Assembly (NCBI GenBank): GCA_030746635.1 | Contig: JASLMH010000026.1 | Coordinates: 1-37,977, forward strand | Origin: Alphaproteobacteria bacterium | Lineage (GTDB): Bacteria; Pseudomonadota; Alphaproteobacteria; GCA-2731375 | Reading direction: 5' to 3' | DNA: 37,977 nt | Shown here: positions 16,775 through 25,647 of the stretch, piece by piece | Layout: each line of letters begins with the position of its first letter | Numbering within the stretch: the stretch's first letter is position 1 | The notes under the pieces: model-generated | The model's input: only the letters and a program-made list of their open reading frames with translations | What the model was told of the DNA's origin: nothing | Databases searched by the model: none | Made by a program: the position numbers and the translations under genes

Positions 16775-17545
16775 TTAGAGAGTCATGCCGCCGTCGACAT
16801 GGATGCATTGCCCGGTCACGTAGGACGCGTCGTCCGAGACCAGGAACTGGATCAGGGCGGCGATTTCATCCGGCCGGCCCAGACGGCCCAGCGGGATCCG
16901 CTCCACCGCCCGGCGCCAGGCCGCCTCGTCCAGGGCGGCATGCGCGCCGGCATCCTTCTGGACATAGCCCGGCACCACGCAATTCACCGTCACGCCGTCG
17001 ACCGCCAGTTCCGCCGCCAGGGATTTCGCCAGGCCCTCCAGGCCGGCCTTGGCGGCGGCCGAGGCCGGCATGCCGACACCGCCCAGTTGAAAACGGTGGG
17101 CGACGAAGGACGACACGGCGACGATGCGGCCGGCCGGCGCCGCCCGCAACAGCGGCATGGCGGCCCGGGACAGGCGCAGAAAGGCGCCGGTGATGACCTG
17201 GTGCGAACGCTCGAAGGCATCATTGTCCAGATCGGCGACCAGGGTCTTGTCGGCGAAACCGGCGTTGGAGATCAGCCCATCCAGGCGGCCGTCGCGCGCC
17301 GCCACCGCCTCGATCAGCGCCGCCGCCGTCCCGGCCTCGGCCAGGTCGCCCAGCAGCACCTCGGTCCGCGCGCCTTGTTCGGCGGCCTGCCCCGCCACTC
17401 GTTCGGCCGCCGCCCGGTTGCGCCCGGTATGCAGGAACAGGCGGACGCCGGGCGCGGCGAGGCGCCGGCAGACCGCCGCGCCGATGCCGCTGGCGGCGCC
17501 GGTGATCAGGATGGTTCGCCCGTCGGTTTCGTTCGGCACCGTCAC
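16775..17545 (-). CDS. SDR family oxidoreductase
   Basis: [39 protein letters not shown]. Confidence 0.93.
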   Translation of the reverse strand: MTVPNETDGRTILITGAASGIGAAVCRRLAAPGVRLFLHTGRNRAAAERVAGQAAEQGARTEVLLGDLAEAGTAAALIEAVAARDGRLDGLISNAGFADKTLVADLDNDAFERSHQVITGAFLRLSRAAMPLLRAAPAGRIVAVSSFVAHRFQLGGVGMPASAAAKAGLEGLAKSLAAELAVDGVTVNCVVPGYVQKDAGAHAALDEAAWRRAVERIPLGRLGRPDEIAALIQFLVSDDASYVTGQCIHVDGGMTL

Positions 17546-17592
17546 CTTAGTTCCTCAAGTCTGCTGTTTTGCCGCATGATTTCAGGCAAGTG

Positions 17593-17638
17593 GTGATCGC
17601 AATCACTCACTTTTCGGTAAGACATGCTAGTCTAGCAT
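17593..17638. promoter_or_regulatory. Two dyad symmetries: GTGAT-CGCA-ATCAC (17593-17606) and ATGCTAG-T-CTAGCAT (17624-17638)
   Basis: Perfect inverted repeats in the divergent intergenic region between the SDR (starts 17545) and the membrane protein gene (starts about 17742). Confidence 0.5.
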
Positions 17639-17741
17639 TGTCCTGGCAGGGCGAAACGCCATGTCTGGAAATGCCTGAATTCGTTGCTTGATCGTGGCGC
17701 GTTTGATGACCGAGTCGAGCCAAATCGCGAGGGAAACAACC

Positions 17742-18173
17742 ATGACCGCGGCCCAGGTCTGGGGTCAGCGGGTGATGTATTCGGTGCTGGCCCTGGTGAT
17801 CGCCATACCGCTGGTTAATATGCGCAAGCTGATGAGCGAAGGCATACCCCAGGGCCTGCGCTATGGCGACATCAACCTGGCCTACGTCGGGGGCATGTTC
17901 TTCTCGGTGCTGCTGATCCTGGTCTGGTATTACGCCTACGTCGGCCGCAACGGCGCCCGGGTGATGCTGGGCATGGTCTATCTGATCGCTACCTCGGTGA
18001 CCGTGGTGATGCCTCTGACCTGGTTGTTTCTGGGCAACCATCTACCGGCTTCATGGCCGGTCAGCCTGGTGCTGGCGTCGGTCTATGGCCTGGCCGGCTG
18101 GGTCCTGCTGGTATCGACCAACATCAAGGCCTTCCAACGCTATCAGCGCCGGGCCCGGGCAGGCCCGGACTGA
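17742..18173 (+). CDS. Small integral membrane protein, about 4 predicted TM helices
   Basis: Start MTAAQVWGQRVMYSVLALVIAIPL preceded by GAGGGAAACAACC; hydrophobic segments VGGMFFSVLLILVWYYAYV, VMLGMVYLIATSVTVVMPLTWLFL, LVLASVYGLAGWVLLVST; ATG at 17706 possible. Confidence 0.7.
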   Translation: MTAAQVWGQRVMYSVLALVIAIPLVNMRKLMSEGIPQGLRYGDINLAYVGGMFFSVLLILVWYYAYVGRNGARVMLGMVYLIATSVTVVMPLTWLFLGNHLPASWPVSLVLASVYGLAGWVLLVSTNIKAFQRYQRRARAGPD

Positions 18174-18176
18174 GCG

Positions 18177-19073
18177 ATGGCGTCGGCCATGGCATCGGGC
18201 GGCAGGATCTTCGGCCCGCTGGCGCTGGCCCTGGCGGTGTCGCACGGCGCGGCCGAAGCCAAGGACCCGGTGGTCTATTGTCTCGACAAGGATCGGGACC
18301 AGGTTTCCCGGGTCAAGGCGCAGGACTGCCGGGGCGAGATCATCGACAAGGCACGGGCCGACGAGATCAAGGCCGCCCGGGTGCGCCGCATTCAGGGCAT
18401 CATGCGACGCGGCAAGCCGAAGCCCCCCGCCGCCGGCACCAAGCTGGCCAGCATCGGCACCGGCTTTTTCGTCACCGCCGACGGCCGGCTGTTGACCAAC
18501 AACCACGTGATCGATGGCTGCAAGGCGCTGTCGGTGGAGACCCCGTCCGGTCGGCGGGTCAAGGGCCATCTGCTGGATCGCAACGTGGCCTTCGACCTGG
18601 CCCTGGTACGGGCGGAAATGCGCCCCGACGCCATCATCACCTTCCGTGATCCGCCGGCCCTGGTATTGGGCGAACGGGCCGATCTGGTCGGTTATCCGAC
18701 CCAGGGCATCGCGCCGATCCTGCCCTTCCACACCGAGGCGGAACTGTTGGCGGAGCATGGCCGTCCGGGCGATCGGAACCGCTTTCAGATCAAGGGCGAC
18801 GTGCGCGGCGGCAACAGCGGCGGCCCGGTGCTGGACGGCTCGGGCTACGCCATCGGGGTGATCTTCGCGCAACTGAACTCGGTGGCGATCTACAAGCATA
18901 CCGGCAAGGTGCCGGACGACATCGGCATCGCCGTCGCCAACCCGGTGGTGTTCGAATTCCTGCGCCGCAACGACGTGGCCTACCGGGTCGCCGACAGCGG
19001 CCCGGCCCTGGACCGTCCGAAGATGTTCAAAAAAGCTCGCGACTTCATCGTCCGCGTCGGCTGCTGGCGGTAG
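18177..19073 (+). CDS. Trypsin-like serine peptidase, secreted
   Basis: GTGFFVTADGRLLTNNHVIDGC (His), NVAFDLALVRA (Asp), DVRGGNSGGPVLDGSG (Ser). Confidence 0.9.
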   Translation: MASAMASGGRIFGPLALALAVSHGAAEAKDPVVYCLDKDRDQVSRVKAQDCRGEIIDKARADEIKAARVRRIQGIMRRGKPKPPAAGTKLASIGTGFFVTADGRLLTNNHVIDGCKALSVETPSGRRVKGHLLDRNVAFDLALVRAEMRPDAIITFRDPPALVLGERADLVGYPTQGIAPILPFHTEAELLAEHGRPGDRNRFQIKGDVRGGNSGGPVLDGSGYAIGVIFAQLNSVAIYKHTGKVPDDIGIAVANPVVFEFLRRNDVAYRVADSGPALDRPKMFKKARDFIVRVGCWR

Positions 19074-19135
19074 GGCGGCGTCGACTTCTCTGCTATAGAC
19101 ACCCTCGAAATCCAACATCTGGAGGAGGCAGGGTC

Positions 19136-19975
19136 ATGGCACGGCTCGACGGCAAGGTTGCGATCATCACCGGCGGCACCAGCGGCATCGGCGAGAAGAC
19201 AGTGGAGATCTTCGTCGCCGAGGGCGCCAAGGTGGTGTTCTGCGGCCGGCGCGAGGCCCTGGGCCAGGCCATCGTCGAGCGCCTGGGCGAAAACGCCGAG
19301 TTCATCGCCGTCGATGTCGCCCACGAGGACCAGGTGGCGGGCCTGATCGGCACCACCCGGGAACGACACGGCCGCATCGACTGCCTGTTCAACAACGCCG
19401 GCTGTCCGGCCCCGAAGGGCTCGATCACCGAGGTCGACCGGGCGGAATTCGACTACAGCCTATCGGTCCTGGTCGGCGGCGTGATGCTGGGCATGAAATA
19501 TGCCGCCAAGGTGATGATGGAGCAGGGCTTCGGTTCGATCATCAACAACGGCAGCATCGCCGCCCACCAGGCCGGCTTCTCCTCGTCCATGGTCTATAGC
19601 GCGGCCAAGGCGGCGGTGGTGCACCTGACGCGCTGCGTTGCCATGGAACTGGGCGAGAGCGGCGTCCGGGTGAACAGCATCTCGCCCGGCGCCATCGCCA
19701 CCGGCATCTTCGGCAAGGTCGCCGGCCTGCCCGATGAAAAGGCGGAGCAGACGGCCGAGATCCTAAAGCAGGCCTTCGCCACCGCCCAACCGATCCGCCG
19801 GGCCGGCCTGCCAGAGGATATCGCGCATGCGGCGGTGTTCCTGGCCAGCGACGAATCCGGTTTCATCAACGGCCGGGACATCGTCGTCGACGGCGGCATG
19901 ATCGGCGGCCGGCACTGGTCGGTACAGCAGGAGGCCCTGAGACAGATGTTCGGCGCCTTCGGCGATATCGGCTAG
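19136..19975 (+). CDS. SDR family oxidoreductase
   Basis: KVAIITGGTSGIGEKTVEIF; LFNNAG; YSAAKAAVVHLTR; RBS GGAGGAGG. Confidence 0.95.
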   Translation: MARLDGKVAIITGGTSGIGEKTVEIFVAEGAKVVFCGRREALGQAIVERLGENAEFIAVDVAHEDQVAGLIGTTRERHGRIDCLFNNAGCPAPKGSITEVDRAEFDYSLSVLVGGVMLGMKYAAKVMMEQGFGSIINNGSIAAHQAGFSSSMVYSAAKAAVVHLTRCVAMELGESGVRVNSISPGAIATGIFGKVAGLPDEKAEQTAEILKQAFATAQPIRRAGLPEDIAHAAVFLASDESGFINGRDIVVDGGMIGGRHWSVQQEALRQMFGAFGDIG

Positions 19976-19984
19976 CTCCAGCGG

Positions 19985-21133
19985 CTATTCCAGCGTCTGC
20001 AGCAGTCGGATCATCAGGGCCGCCCGGGGCGCCAGCGAGGACACCATGATGCGTTCCTCGAGGGTATGGGCGCCGGCGCCGTCGGGGCCCAGGCCGTCGA
20101 GAGTAGGCACGCCCAGGGCGGCGGAGAAATTGCCGTCGCTGCCGCCGCCCGAATAGGTGTCCAGCAATTCGAAGCCCAATTCCGCCGCCAAGGCCTGGGC
20201 ATGGGCCAGCAGCGCCGTGATGCCCTCGGATTTTTCGAAGGCCGGGCGGTTGAGGTCGCCGGTGACCGCGATTTGGCAGTCTGGATCGAACGGCTCCAGG
20301 CCGTCGAACATCGCCTTGACCTCGGCCGCCGCGGCGGCATCCGGCACCCGCACGTCGATATCGGCGCTGCAGGACGCCGGCACCACGTTGATCGCAGTGC
20401 CACCCTGGATCGTCCCGACCGAGACGGTGATGCCGCGTTCGTAGTCGGTCATCTCCTCCAGCCGCAAGACCTGCCGCGCCATTTCCCGGATGGCGCTGCG
20501 GCCGTCCTGATGGCGCGCGCCCGCGTGGGACGGCCGGCCGGTCACCGTGAGGTGGAAATCGGCGACACCCTTGCGGGCGGTGACGACGCGGCCGCCGTCG
20601 CGGGCCGGCTCGGGCACCAGAACGTATTTCGCCCGCCGCGCCGCCGCCTCGATCAGGGGGCGGGAGGTCGGACTGCCGACCTCCTCCTCGGGCAGGAAGA
20701 GGAAGGTCACCGGCAACGGGGTCCGCAGGCCCAGGCGGCGCAGGTGGCGATAGGCGTAGTAGCCGAAATAGCCACCGGTCTTCATGTCATAGATGCCGGG
20801 GCCGTAGACCCAATCGCCTTGCCGCCGGATCGGCAACTCCCCCTTGCTGGTGCCAATCGGGTGCACCGTATCCAGATGCGCCAGCACCAGGATTCCCGGC
20901 CCCTCGCCGCCCCACGGCGTGCGGGCGCACAGGATATCGCCAAAACCATCCCGTCCCGGTGTCCGCTCGATCTCGGCGCCGAGGTTCCGGAAGGCGTTTT
21001 CCACATGGTCGACCAGGTGGTTGACCGCCGCCGCCTCGGCGGTCGGGGTCTCCAGCTCGACCCAGGCGAGCACGCCCTCGAGAATTTCCTCGGCATCCAC
21101 TTCCGGCCTGTTGCCGCCGTCTATCGTCATCAC
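19985..21133 (-). CDS. M20 family metallopeptidase (CPG2-like)
   Basis: GILVLAHLDTVHPIGT; YDMKTGGYFGYYA; FLPEEEVGSPTSRPLIE; GRPSHAGARHQDGRSAI. Confidence 0.92.
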   Translation of the reverse strand: MMTIDGGNRPEVDAEEILEGVLAWVELETPTAEAAAVNHLVDHVENAFRNLGAEIERTPGRDGFGDILCARTPWGGEGPGILVLAHLDTVHPIGTSKGELPIRRQGDWVYGPGIYDMKTGGYFGYYAYRHLRRLGLRTPLPVTFLFLPEEEVGSPTSRPLIEAAARRAKYVLVPEPARDGGRVVTARKGVADFHLTVTGRPSHAGARHQDGRSAIREMARQVLRLEEMTDYERGITVSVGTIQGGTAINVVPASCSADIDVRVPDAAAAAEVKAMFDGLEPFDPDCQIAVTGDLNRPAFEKSEGITALLAHAQALAAELGFELLDTYSGGGSDGNFSAALGVPTLDGLGPDGAGAHTLEERIMVSSLAPRAALMIRLLQTLE

Positions 21134-21247
21134 TGGGAACTCCCGTCATGGTTCGGTGCAGGGTAGGCGCCACGAGATTTTCGGACAATGGCAGTTTTCG
21201 GCGGTCCGGGCCGGTGCGGGCAAGCGCGACGTTTGGTCGCTTTTAAA

Positions 21248-21267
21248 TATCTAATTAACGTTAGATA
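21248..21267. promoter_or_regulatory. Perfect 7-bp inverted repeat TATCTAA-N6-TTAGATA upstream of the FNR-type regulator; candidate operator
   Basis: Read directly: tatctaattaacgttagata, in an AT-rich patch about 65 bp upstream of the start codon. Confidence 0.45.
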
Positions 21268-21334
21268 ATATAGAAACGCCAAGCGCGAATGGCTTGGCCG
21301 TGGGGAGACGCCGTCAAAGGGGAAGACCGTGGGG

Positions 21335-22093
21335 ATGAAGAACAACAAGGCTCTCGATAATCCAACCGCCAAGAGACGTCACGGCGGAATCGACCCAAGG
21401 CTGCTGGCCGGCCCTTGCATGGCCTGCAATACCAGAAACATGGCCATCTGCATCGCCCTCAGCGATGAGGAAGTCGCCGCCCTGGAAGCCATCGTCACCC
21501 ACCAAACCTTCACGCCCGGCCAGTCGGTTTTCTTTGAAGGCGATCCGGCGGACCACGTCTACAACATCACCGGCGGCATGCTGCGACTGAGCAAGCTGCT
21601 CTCCGATGGCCGGCGTCAGATCACCGGCTTTCTGCTGCCCGGCGATTTCTTGGGGTTCATTCGCGGCGACAACTACTCTTTCGCCGCCGAGGCGGTCACC
21701 CAGGCCAACCTCTGCCGGTTCAGCCTGGGCGATTTCATGGACCTGCTGGATCGTTTCCCGAAGCTGGAGAAACGGCTGCTGGAGCGGGCCAGCAACGAGT
21801 TGGCGGAAGCGCAGGATCAGATGCTGCTGCTGGGCCGGAAATCGCCCAAGGAAAAACTCGCCTCGTTCCTGGTTCGCATGGCCGAACGCCAAGCCCGCGC
21901 CCTGGGTCCCTCCAAGGAGTTGCGCCTGGCCATGGGCCGCAACGACATCGCCGACTATCTGGGCCTGACCATCGAGACCGTGAGCCGCTGTTTCACGCAG
22001 TTGCGCAAGGACAAGATCCTGGCATTGCCCGAGTCGAACATCGTCATCGTCAAGGATGGCACGCGCCTGCGGGCGCTGCATCAACCCGGCTAA
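21335..22093 (+). CDS. Crp/Fnr family transcriptional regulator, FNR-type with cysteine cluster
   Basis: N-terminal CMACNTRNMAIC (C-x2-C-x7-C); cNMP-binding fold ITGFLLPGDFLGFI; HTH NDIADYLGLTIETVSRCFTQLRK; GTG at 21329 is an alternative start. Confidence 0.93.
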   Translation: MKNNKALDNPTAKRRHGGIDPRLLAGPCMACNTRNMAICIALSDEEVAALEAIVTHQTFTPGQSVFFEGDPADHVYNITGGMLRLSKLLSDGRRQITGFLLPGDFLGFIRGDNYSFAAEAVTQANLCRFSLGDFMDLLDRFPKLEKRLLERASNELAEAQDQMLLLGRKSPKEKLASFLVRMAERQARALGPSKELRLAMGRNDIADYLGLTIETVSRCFTQLRKDKILALPESNIVIVKDGTRLRALHQPG

Positions 22094-22136
22094 CGGGGCG
22101 GCCGCACCGGTCACCGCGACCGCCGCCGCCTGCCGA

Positions 22137-22616
22137 TCACTCGTCCGATCCGATCCGTTTGCTCCAGCGCATCGAACTGGGCTGGTAGCCGTCATCGCTC
22201 AGCAGGTCGGCCAAGCGGTCGCCGGGCGGACCGCCGGCCGCTTCGGGCTGCGGCAATTGGATGTTCAGCACCGGGCAATCACGCTCCCGCGCCACCTGTT
22301 CCATGATGCGGACGATCGCCTCGAAGGCCGTACTTTGCCCCGGCAGATCAAACACGATGATGTGATCGACCTCCAAGGTGCGGCCATGGGTGATGTCTTC
22401 CAGCACCCGATAGACGAACAGGGCGTGGATGTAGCCGGAGGCGGTTTGCAGGGTCATCACGTCGCCCGCCTCGCCCCCTTTCAGGGAGGCCGCCGCCTTT
22501 TCCACGTGATCCTGCCATTGTTCGGGCGTGAGCGCCGAATCCAGTGCTCGGACCAGGGGATATGCCTGAAGCACCTGGTCGGGTCGCAACGGCCGAACCA
22601 GGAATTGCGATGTCAT
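22137..22616 (-). CDS. Hypothetical protein, weakly GNAT-like
   Basis: 159-aa ORF; FLVRPLRPDQVLQAYPLVRAL ... VDHIIVFDLPGQSTAFEAIVRIMEQVARERDCPVLNIQLP resembles an acetyltransferase fold. Confidence 0.6.
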   Translation of the reverse strand: MTSQFLVRPLRPDQVLQAYPLVRALDSALTPEQWQDHVEKAAASLKGGEAGDVMTLQTASGYIHALFVYRVLEDITHGRTLEVDHIIVFDLPGQSTAFEAIVRIMEQVARERDCPVLNIQLPQPEAAGGPPGDRLADLLSDDGYQPSSMRWSKRIGSDE

Positions 22617-22699
22617 CGGAACGCCGACTGCTCCCTACTGCCGCCACTCGCCGCGGCCGTCGCCGACCCTAAGATTTTCGCGTAACCGCCGCCGCGTCG

Positions 22700-22713
22700 T
22701 TGATTTCGGTCAA
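22700..22713. promoter_or_regulatory. FNR-box-like site TTGAT-TTCG-GTCAA
   Basis: 9 of 10 match to TTGAT-N4-ATCAA, between divergent genes 22616(-) and 22824(+), about 600 bp from an FNR-type regulator gene. Confidence 0.45.
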
Positions 22714-22823
22714 CGCCGCCATCGGCAGCCGCCGTAGAGGCCAAATGGATTGGCTTTTCCGCCCTGCCTGGGCATACTCCCGCCCCGCCCGTCGAACCAC
22801 CGCCAGCACAGCAAGGAATTCGC

Positions 22824-24410
22824 ATGCGTGATCTGCAGCTTCCCGGCCGTTCCACCGCCCACGCCGTCAACGGCATGGCCGCCACCTCGCATCCGCTGGC
22901 CACCCTGGCGGCGCTGGACGTGTTGCGCGAAGGCGGCAATGCGGTCGATGCCGCGGTCACCGCCTGCGCCGTGCAGTGCGTGGTGGAACCGATGTCGACG
23001 GGCATCGGCGGTGACTGCTTCGCCCTGTTGGTGCCGGGCGGCGAGGGCCGGATGATCGGCCTGAACGGTTCCGGCTGGGCGCCGGCCGGACTGACGGCGG
23101 AATCCCTGCTCGACCAGGGCGAGGAGGCGATCGGCACGCAGTCGCCGCATTCGGTCACCGTGCCGGGGGCGGTGGCTGCCTGGGATACCCTGTTGCGCGA
23201 CCACGGCAGCATCAGCCTGGACCAGGCCCTGCAGCCGGCCATCCGCTATGCCGAGGACGGCTGGGCGGTCAGCCCCCGGATCGCCGTCGACTGGGCCCGC
23301 AATCGCGACAAACTGGCGGCCGACCCTTCGGCCGCGGCGAAGTTCCTGGCCGGCGGCCAGGCGCCCACCGTCGGCCAGACCTGGCGGCTGCCGGAACTGG
23401 CCGAGACCCTGCGGACCATCGCCCGCGAGGGCCGCGACGGCTTCTACCGGGGCTGGGTCGCCGAGGACCTCGTCGAATACCTGAACGGCCTGGGCGGCCG
23501 TCATGACCTGGACGATTTCGCCGAACAGCGGGCGGAGTATGTCGAGCCGATCAGCACCGAATACCGTGGCCACACCATGGCCCAGATCCCGCCCAACGGC
23601 CAGGGCATCACCGCCCTGATGATGTTCAATATCCTGGCTGATTTCAACCTGGCGGCGCTCGATCCCCGCGGCGTCGAACGGCTGCATCTGGAAACCGAGG
23701 CCTCGCGCCTGGCCTATGCCGCCCGCGACCGCTACGTGGCCGATCAGCGTCAGGCCGATGTCCCGGTCGATCACATGCTGTCGGCGGAGTTCGCCGCCGA
23801 GATGCGCCAGCAGATCGCCGCCGACGGATCGGTTGAAGCGCCCGAGGCCACCGGCCCGGCCTATCGCGACACCATCTATCTCAGCGTCGTCGACAAGGAC
23901 CGCAACGCCTGCTCGTTCATCAATTCACTCTATATGCCGTTCGGCTCCGGCCTGGTCGGCCCGCGCTCGGGCGTTTGCCTGCAGAACCGCGGCGCCGGCT
24001 TCCGGGTGGCGCCGGGCCACCCCAACAACGTCGCCCCGCGCAAGCGGCCGCTGCACACCATCATTCCCGGCATGTGCCTGGCCGATGGCAAGGTGAAGTA
24101 CAGCTATGGGGTGATGGGCGGCGGCTATCAGCCGGTCGGCCACGCCCACGTCCTGACCAACATGATCGACTACGGCATGGACCCGCAGGAGGCCCTGGAT
24201 TGCCCTCGGGTGTTCCATATCGGCGGCCGCCTGGAGGTCGAGCGCGGGTTCGGCGAGGAGGTAATGGACGGCCTGGCCGCCCTGGGCCACGAAGTCCGCC
24301 GACCCGAGATGCCCTGGGGCGGCGGCCAGATCATCGAGATCGATTGGCAAAACGGCACCCTGATCGGCGGCTCCGACCCACGCAAGGACGGCTGCGCGCT
24401 AGGGTACTAG
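22824..24410 (+). CDS. Gamma-glutamyltransferase family protein
   Basis: ATSHPLATLAALDVLREGGNAVDAAVTACAVQCVVEPMSTGIGGDCFALL; candidate nucleophile Thr in RDTIYLSVVDKDRNACSFINSLY; MGGGYQPVGHAHVLTNMIDYGMDPQEA. Confidence 0.92.
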   Translation: MRDLQLPGRSTAHAVNGMAATSHPLATLAALDVLREGGNAVDAAVTACAVQCVVEPMSTGIGGDCFALLVPGGEGRMIGLNGSGWAPAGLTAESLLDQGEEAIGTQSPHSVTVPGAVAAWDTLLRDHGSISLDQALQPAIRYAEDGWAVSPRIAVDWARNRDKLAADPSAAAKFLAGGQAPTVGQTWRLPELAETLRTIAREGRDGFYRGWVAEDLVEYLNGLGGRHDLDDFAEQRAEYVEPISTEYRGHTMAQIPPNGQGITALMMFNILADFNLAALDPRGVERLHLETEASRLAYAARDRYVADQRQADVPVDHMLSAEFAAEMRQQIAADGSVEAPEATGPAYRDTIYLSVVDKDRNACSFINSLYMPFGSGLVGPRSGVCLQNRGAGFRVAPGHPNNVAPRKRPLHTIIPGMCLADGKVKYSYGVMGGGYQPVGHAHVLTNMIDYGMDPQEALDCPRVFHIGGRLEVERGFGEEVMDGLAALGHEVRRPEMPWGGGQIIEIDWQNGTLIGGSDPRKDGCALGY

Positions 24411-25168
24411 AGCACCGCCGCCAGCCAGTCGGTGCAAGCTTCGGCCACTGCTTGCCAGTCGTCCTCCAGCAGCAGCATGTGGCCCATCTCCTCGAACTCC
24501 ATGAAGGTGGCCAGTTCGGGGTATTTGTCGGCGGTCTTGCGCACGCTGTCGGGCACCACCACCCGGTCGCGGCCGCCGGCGATGCACAGCAGCGGACAAT
24601 CGACATTGACGCCGTTGACATAGGCGGCCCGGTTCGGATCGAACATCCAGAACAGGCACTCGAACAGCGCCTGGCCGGATTCCGGCACGAACCGCTCGAA
24701 CACCGCGCGCTGGCGATCGGCGGGCAGGCAGTTCAAGGAGTTGTCGGCGGCGATCTCGAACGCCGAATCCAGCACTTGCTCCCAGAACGATCCCAGCGAC
24801 ATCAGGCCCATGGCGGCGGCGATCTCTTCCCGGGACGACGGCAGGATGCCCCAGGACGGGGCCGGCGCCAGCAGGACGGCGGCGCGGGCCAGGCCACGCG
24901 CCGCCAAAAGCTGCGCCAGCAGGCCGCCCATGGAATGCCCCAACAGCACCGGCGCCTCGTCCAAGGCACCGATCTCCGCCGCCAGGTCGTCGGCATAATC
25001 GCGCAGCCCGGTGCCGGCGAGCCGCGGGTCGGCCCCGCCCGGCGCCCCGTGGTGACGCAGTTCGGGGGTCAGCACGCGCCAGCCGGCAGCTTCGAAATGC
25101 CGGCGGAAATCGTCGAAACACCAGGCGCCGGCGAAGGCGCCCGGAATCATCATCACGGTACCGTTCAT
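24407..25168 (-). CDS. Alpha/beta fold hydrolase
   Basis: MMIPGAFAGAWCFDDFRRHFEAAGW; VLLGHSMGGLLAQLL (GxSxG); EEMGHMLLLE. Confidence 0.9.
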   Translation of the reverse strand: MNGTVMMIPGAFAGAWCFDDFRRHFEAAGWRVLTPELRHHGAPGGADPRLAGTGLRDYADDLAAEIGALDEAPVLLGHSMGGLLAQLLAARGLARAAVLLAPAPSWGILPSSREEIAAAMGLMSLGSFWEQVLDSAFEIAADNSLNCLPADRQRAVFERFVPESGQALFECLFWMFDPNRAAYVNGVNVDCPLLCIAGGRDRVVVPDSVRKTADKYPELATFMEFEEMGHMLLLEDDWQAVAEACTDWLAAVL

Positions 25169-25176
25169 ATCCCGGC

Positions 25177-25647
25177 CTAGAAAAGGTGGCGGAAGGCGGC
25201 GATCACCTGGAGGTAGCTGTCGCGCTTGAACGGCACGGCGATGCCGGGCAGTTCATCCAGCGACACCCATCTCCAGGCGTCGAACTCCGGCTCCTCGGTG
25301 TCCAGGTCGATATCGCCGTCGTCGCCCAGGAAACGCATGGCGAACCATTTCTGGGTTTGCCCGCGGTAGCGGCCGCGCCAGACGCGATCGGCCAAGTGCG
25401 GCGGCAAATCGTAGCTGATCCAATCCTCCGCCTCGGCGATGATCTCGGCCCGGTCGGTACCGATCTCCTCCCGCAGCTCACGCAACGCCGCTGCCCGGGG
25501 CTCCTCGCCGTCGTCGACCCCGCCCTGCGGCATCTGCCAAGCCTCGGCCACCTGATCGATGCGCTGGGCGACCAACACCCGATTGTCGGCGTTCAGCAGC
25601 AGGATACCGACACAAGGCCGGTAGGGACGCTGGTCCAATGGCTTCAC
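25177..25647 (-). CDS. rppH: RNA pyrophosphohydrolase (Nudix)
   Basis: YRPCVGILLLNADNRVLVAQRID, WQMPQGGVDDGEEPRAAALRELREEIGTD Nudix box. Confidence 0.93.
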   Translation of the reverse strand: MKPLDQRPYRPCVGILLLNADNRVLVAQRIDQVAEAWQMPQGGVDDGEEPRAAALRELREEIGTDRAEIIAEAEDWISYDLPPHLADRVWRGRYRGQTQKWFAMRFLGDDGDIDLDTEEPEFDAWRWVSLDELPGIAVPFKRDSYLQVIAAFRHLF

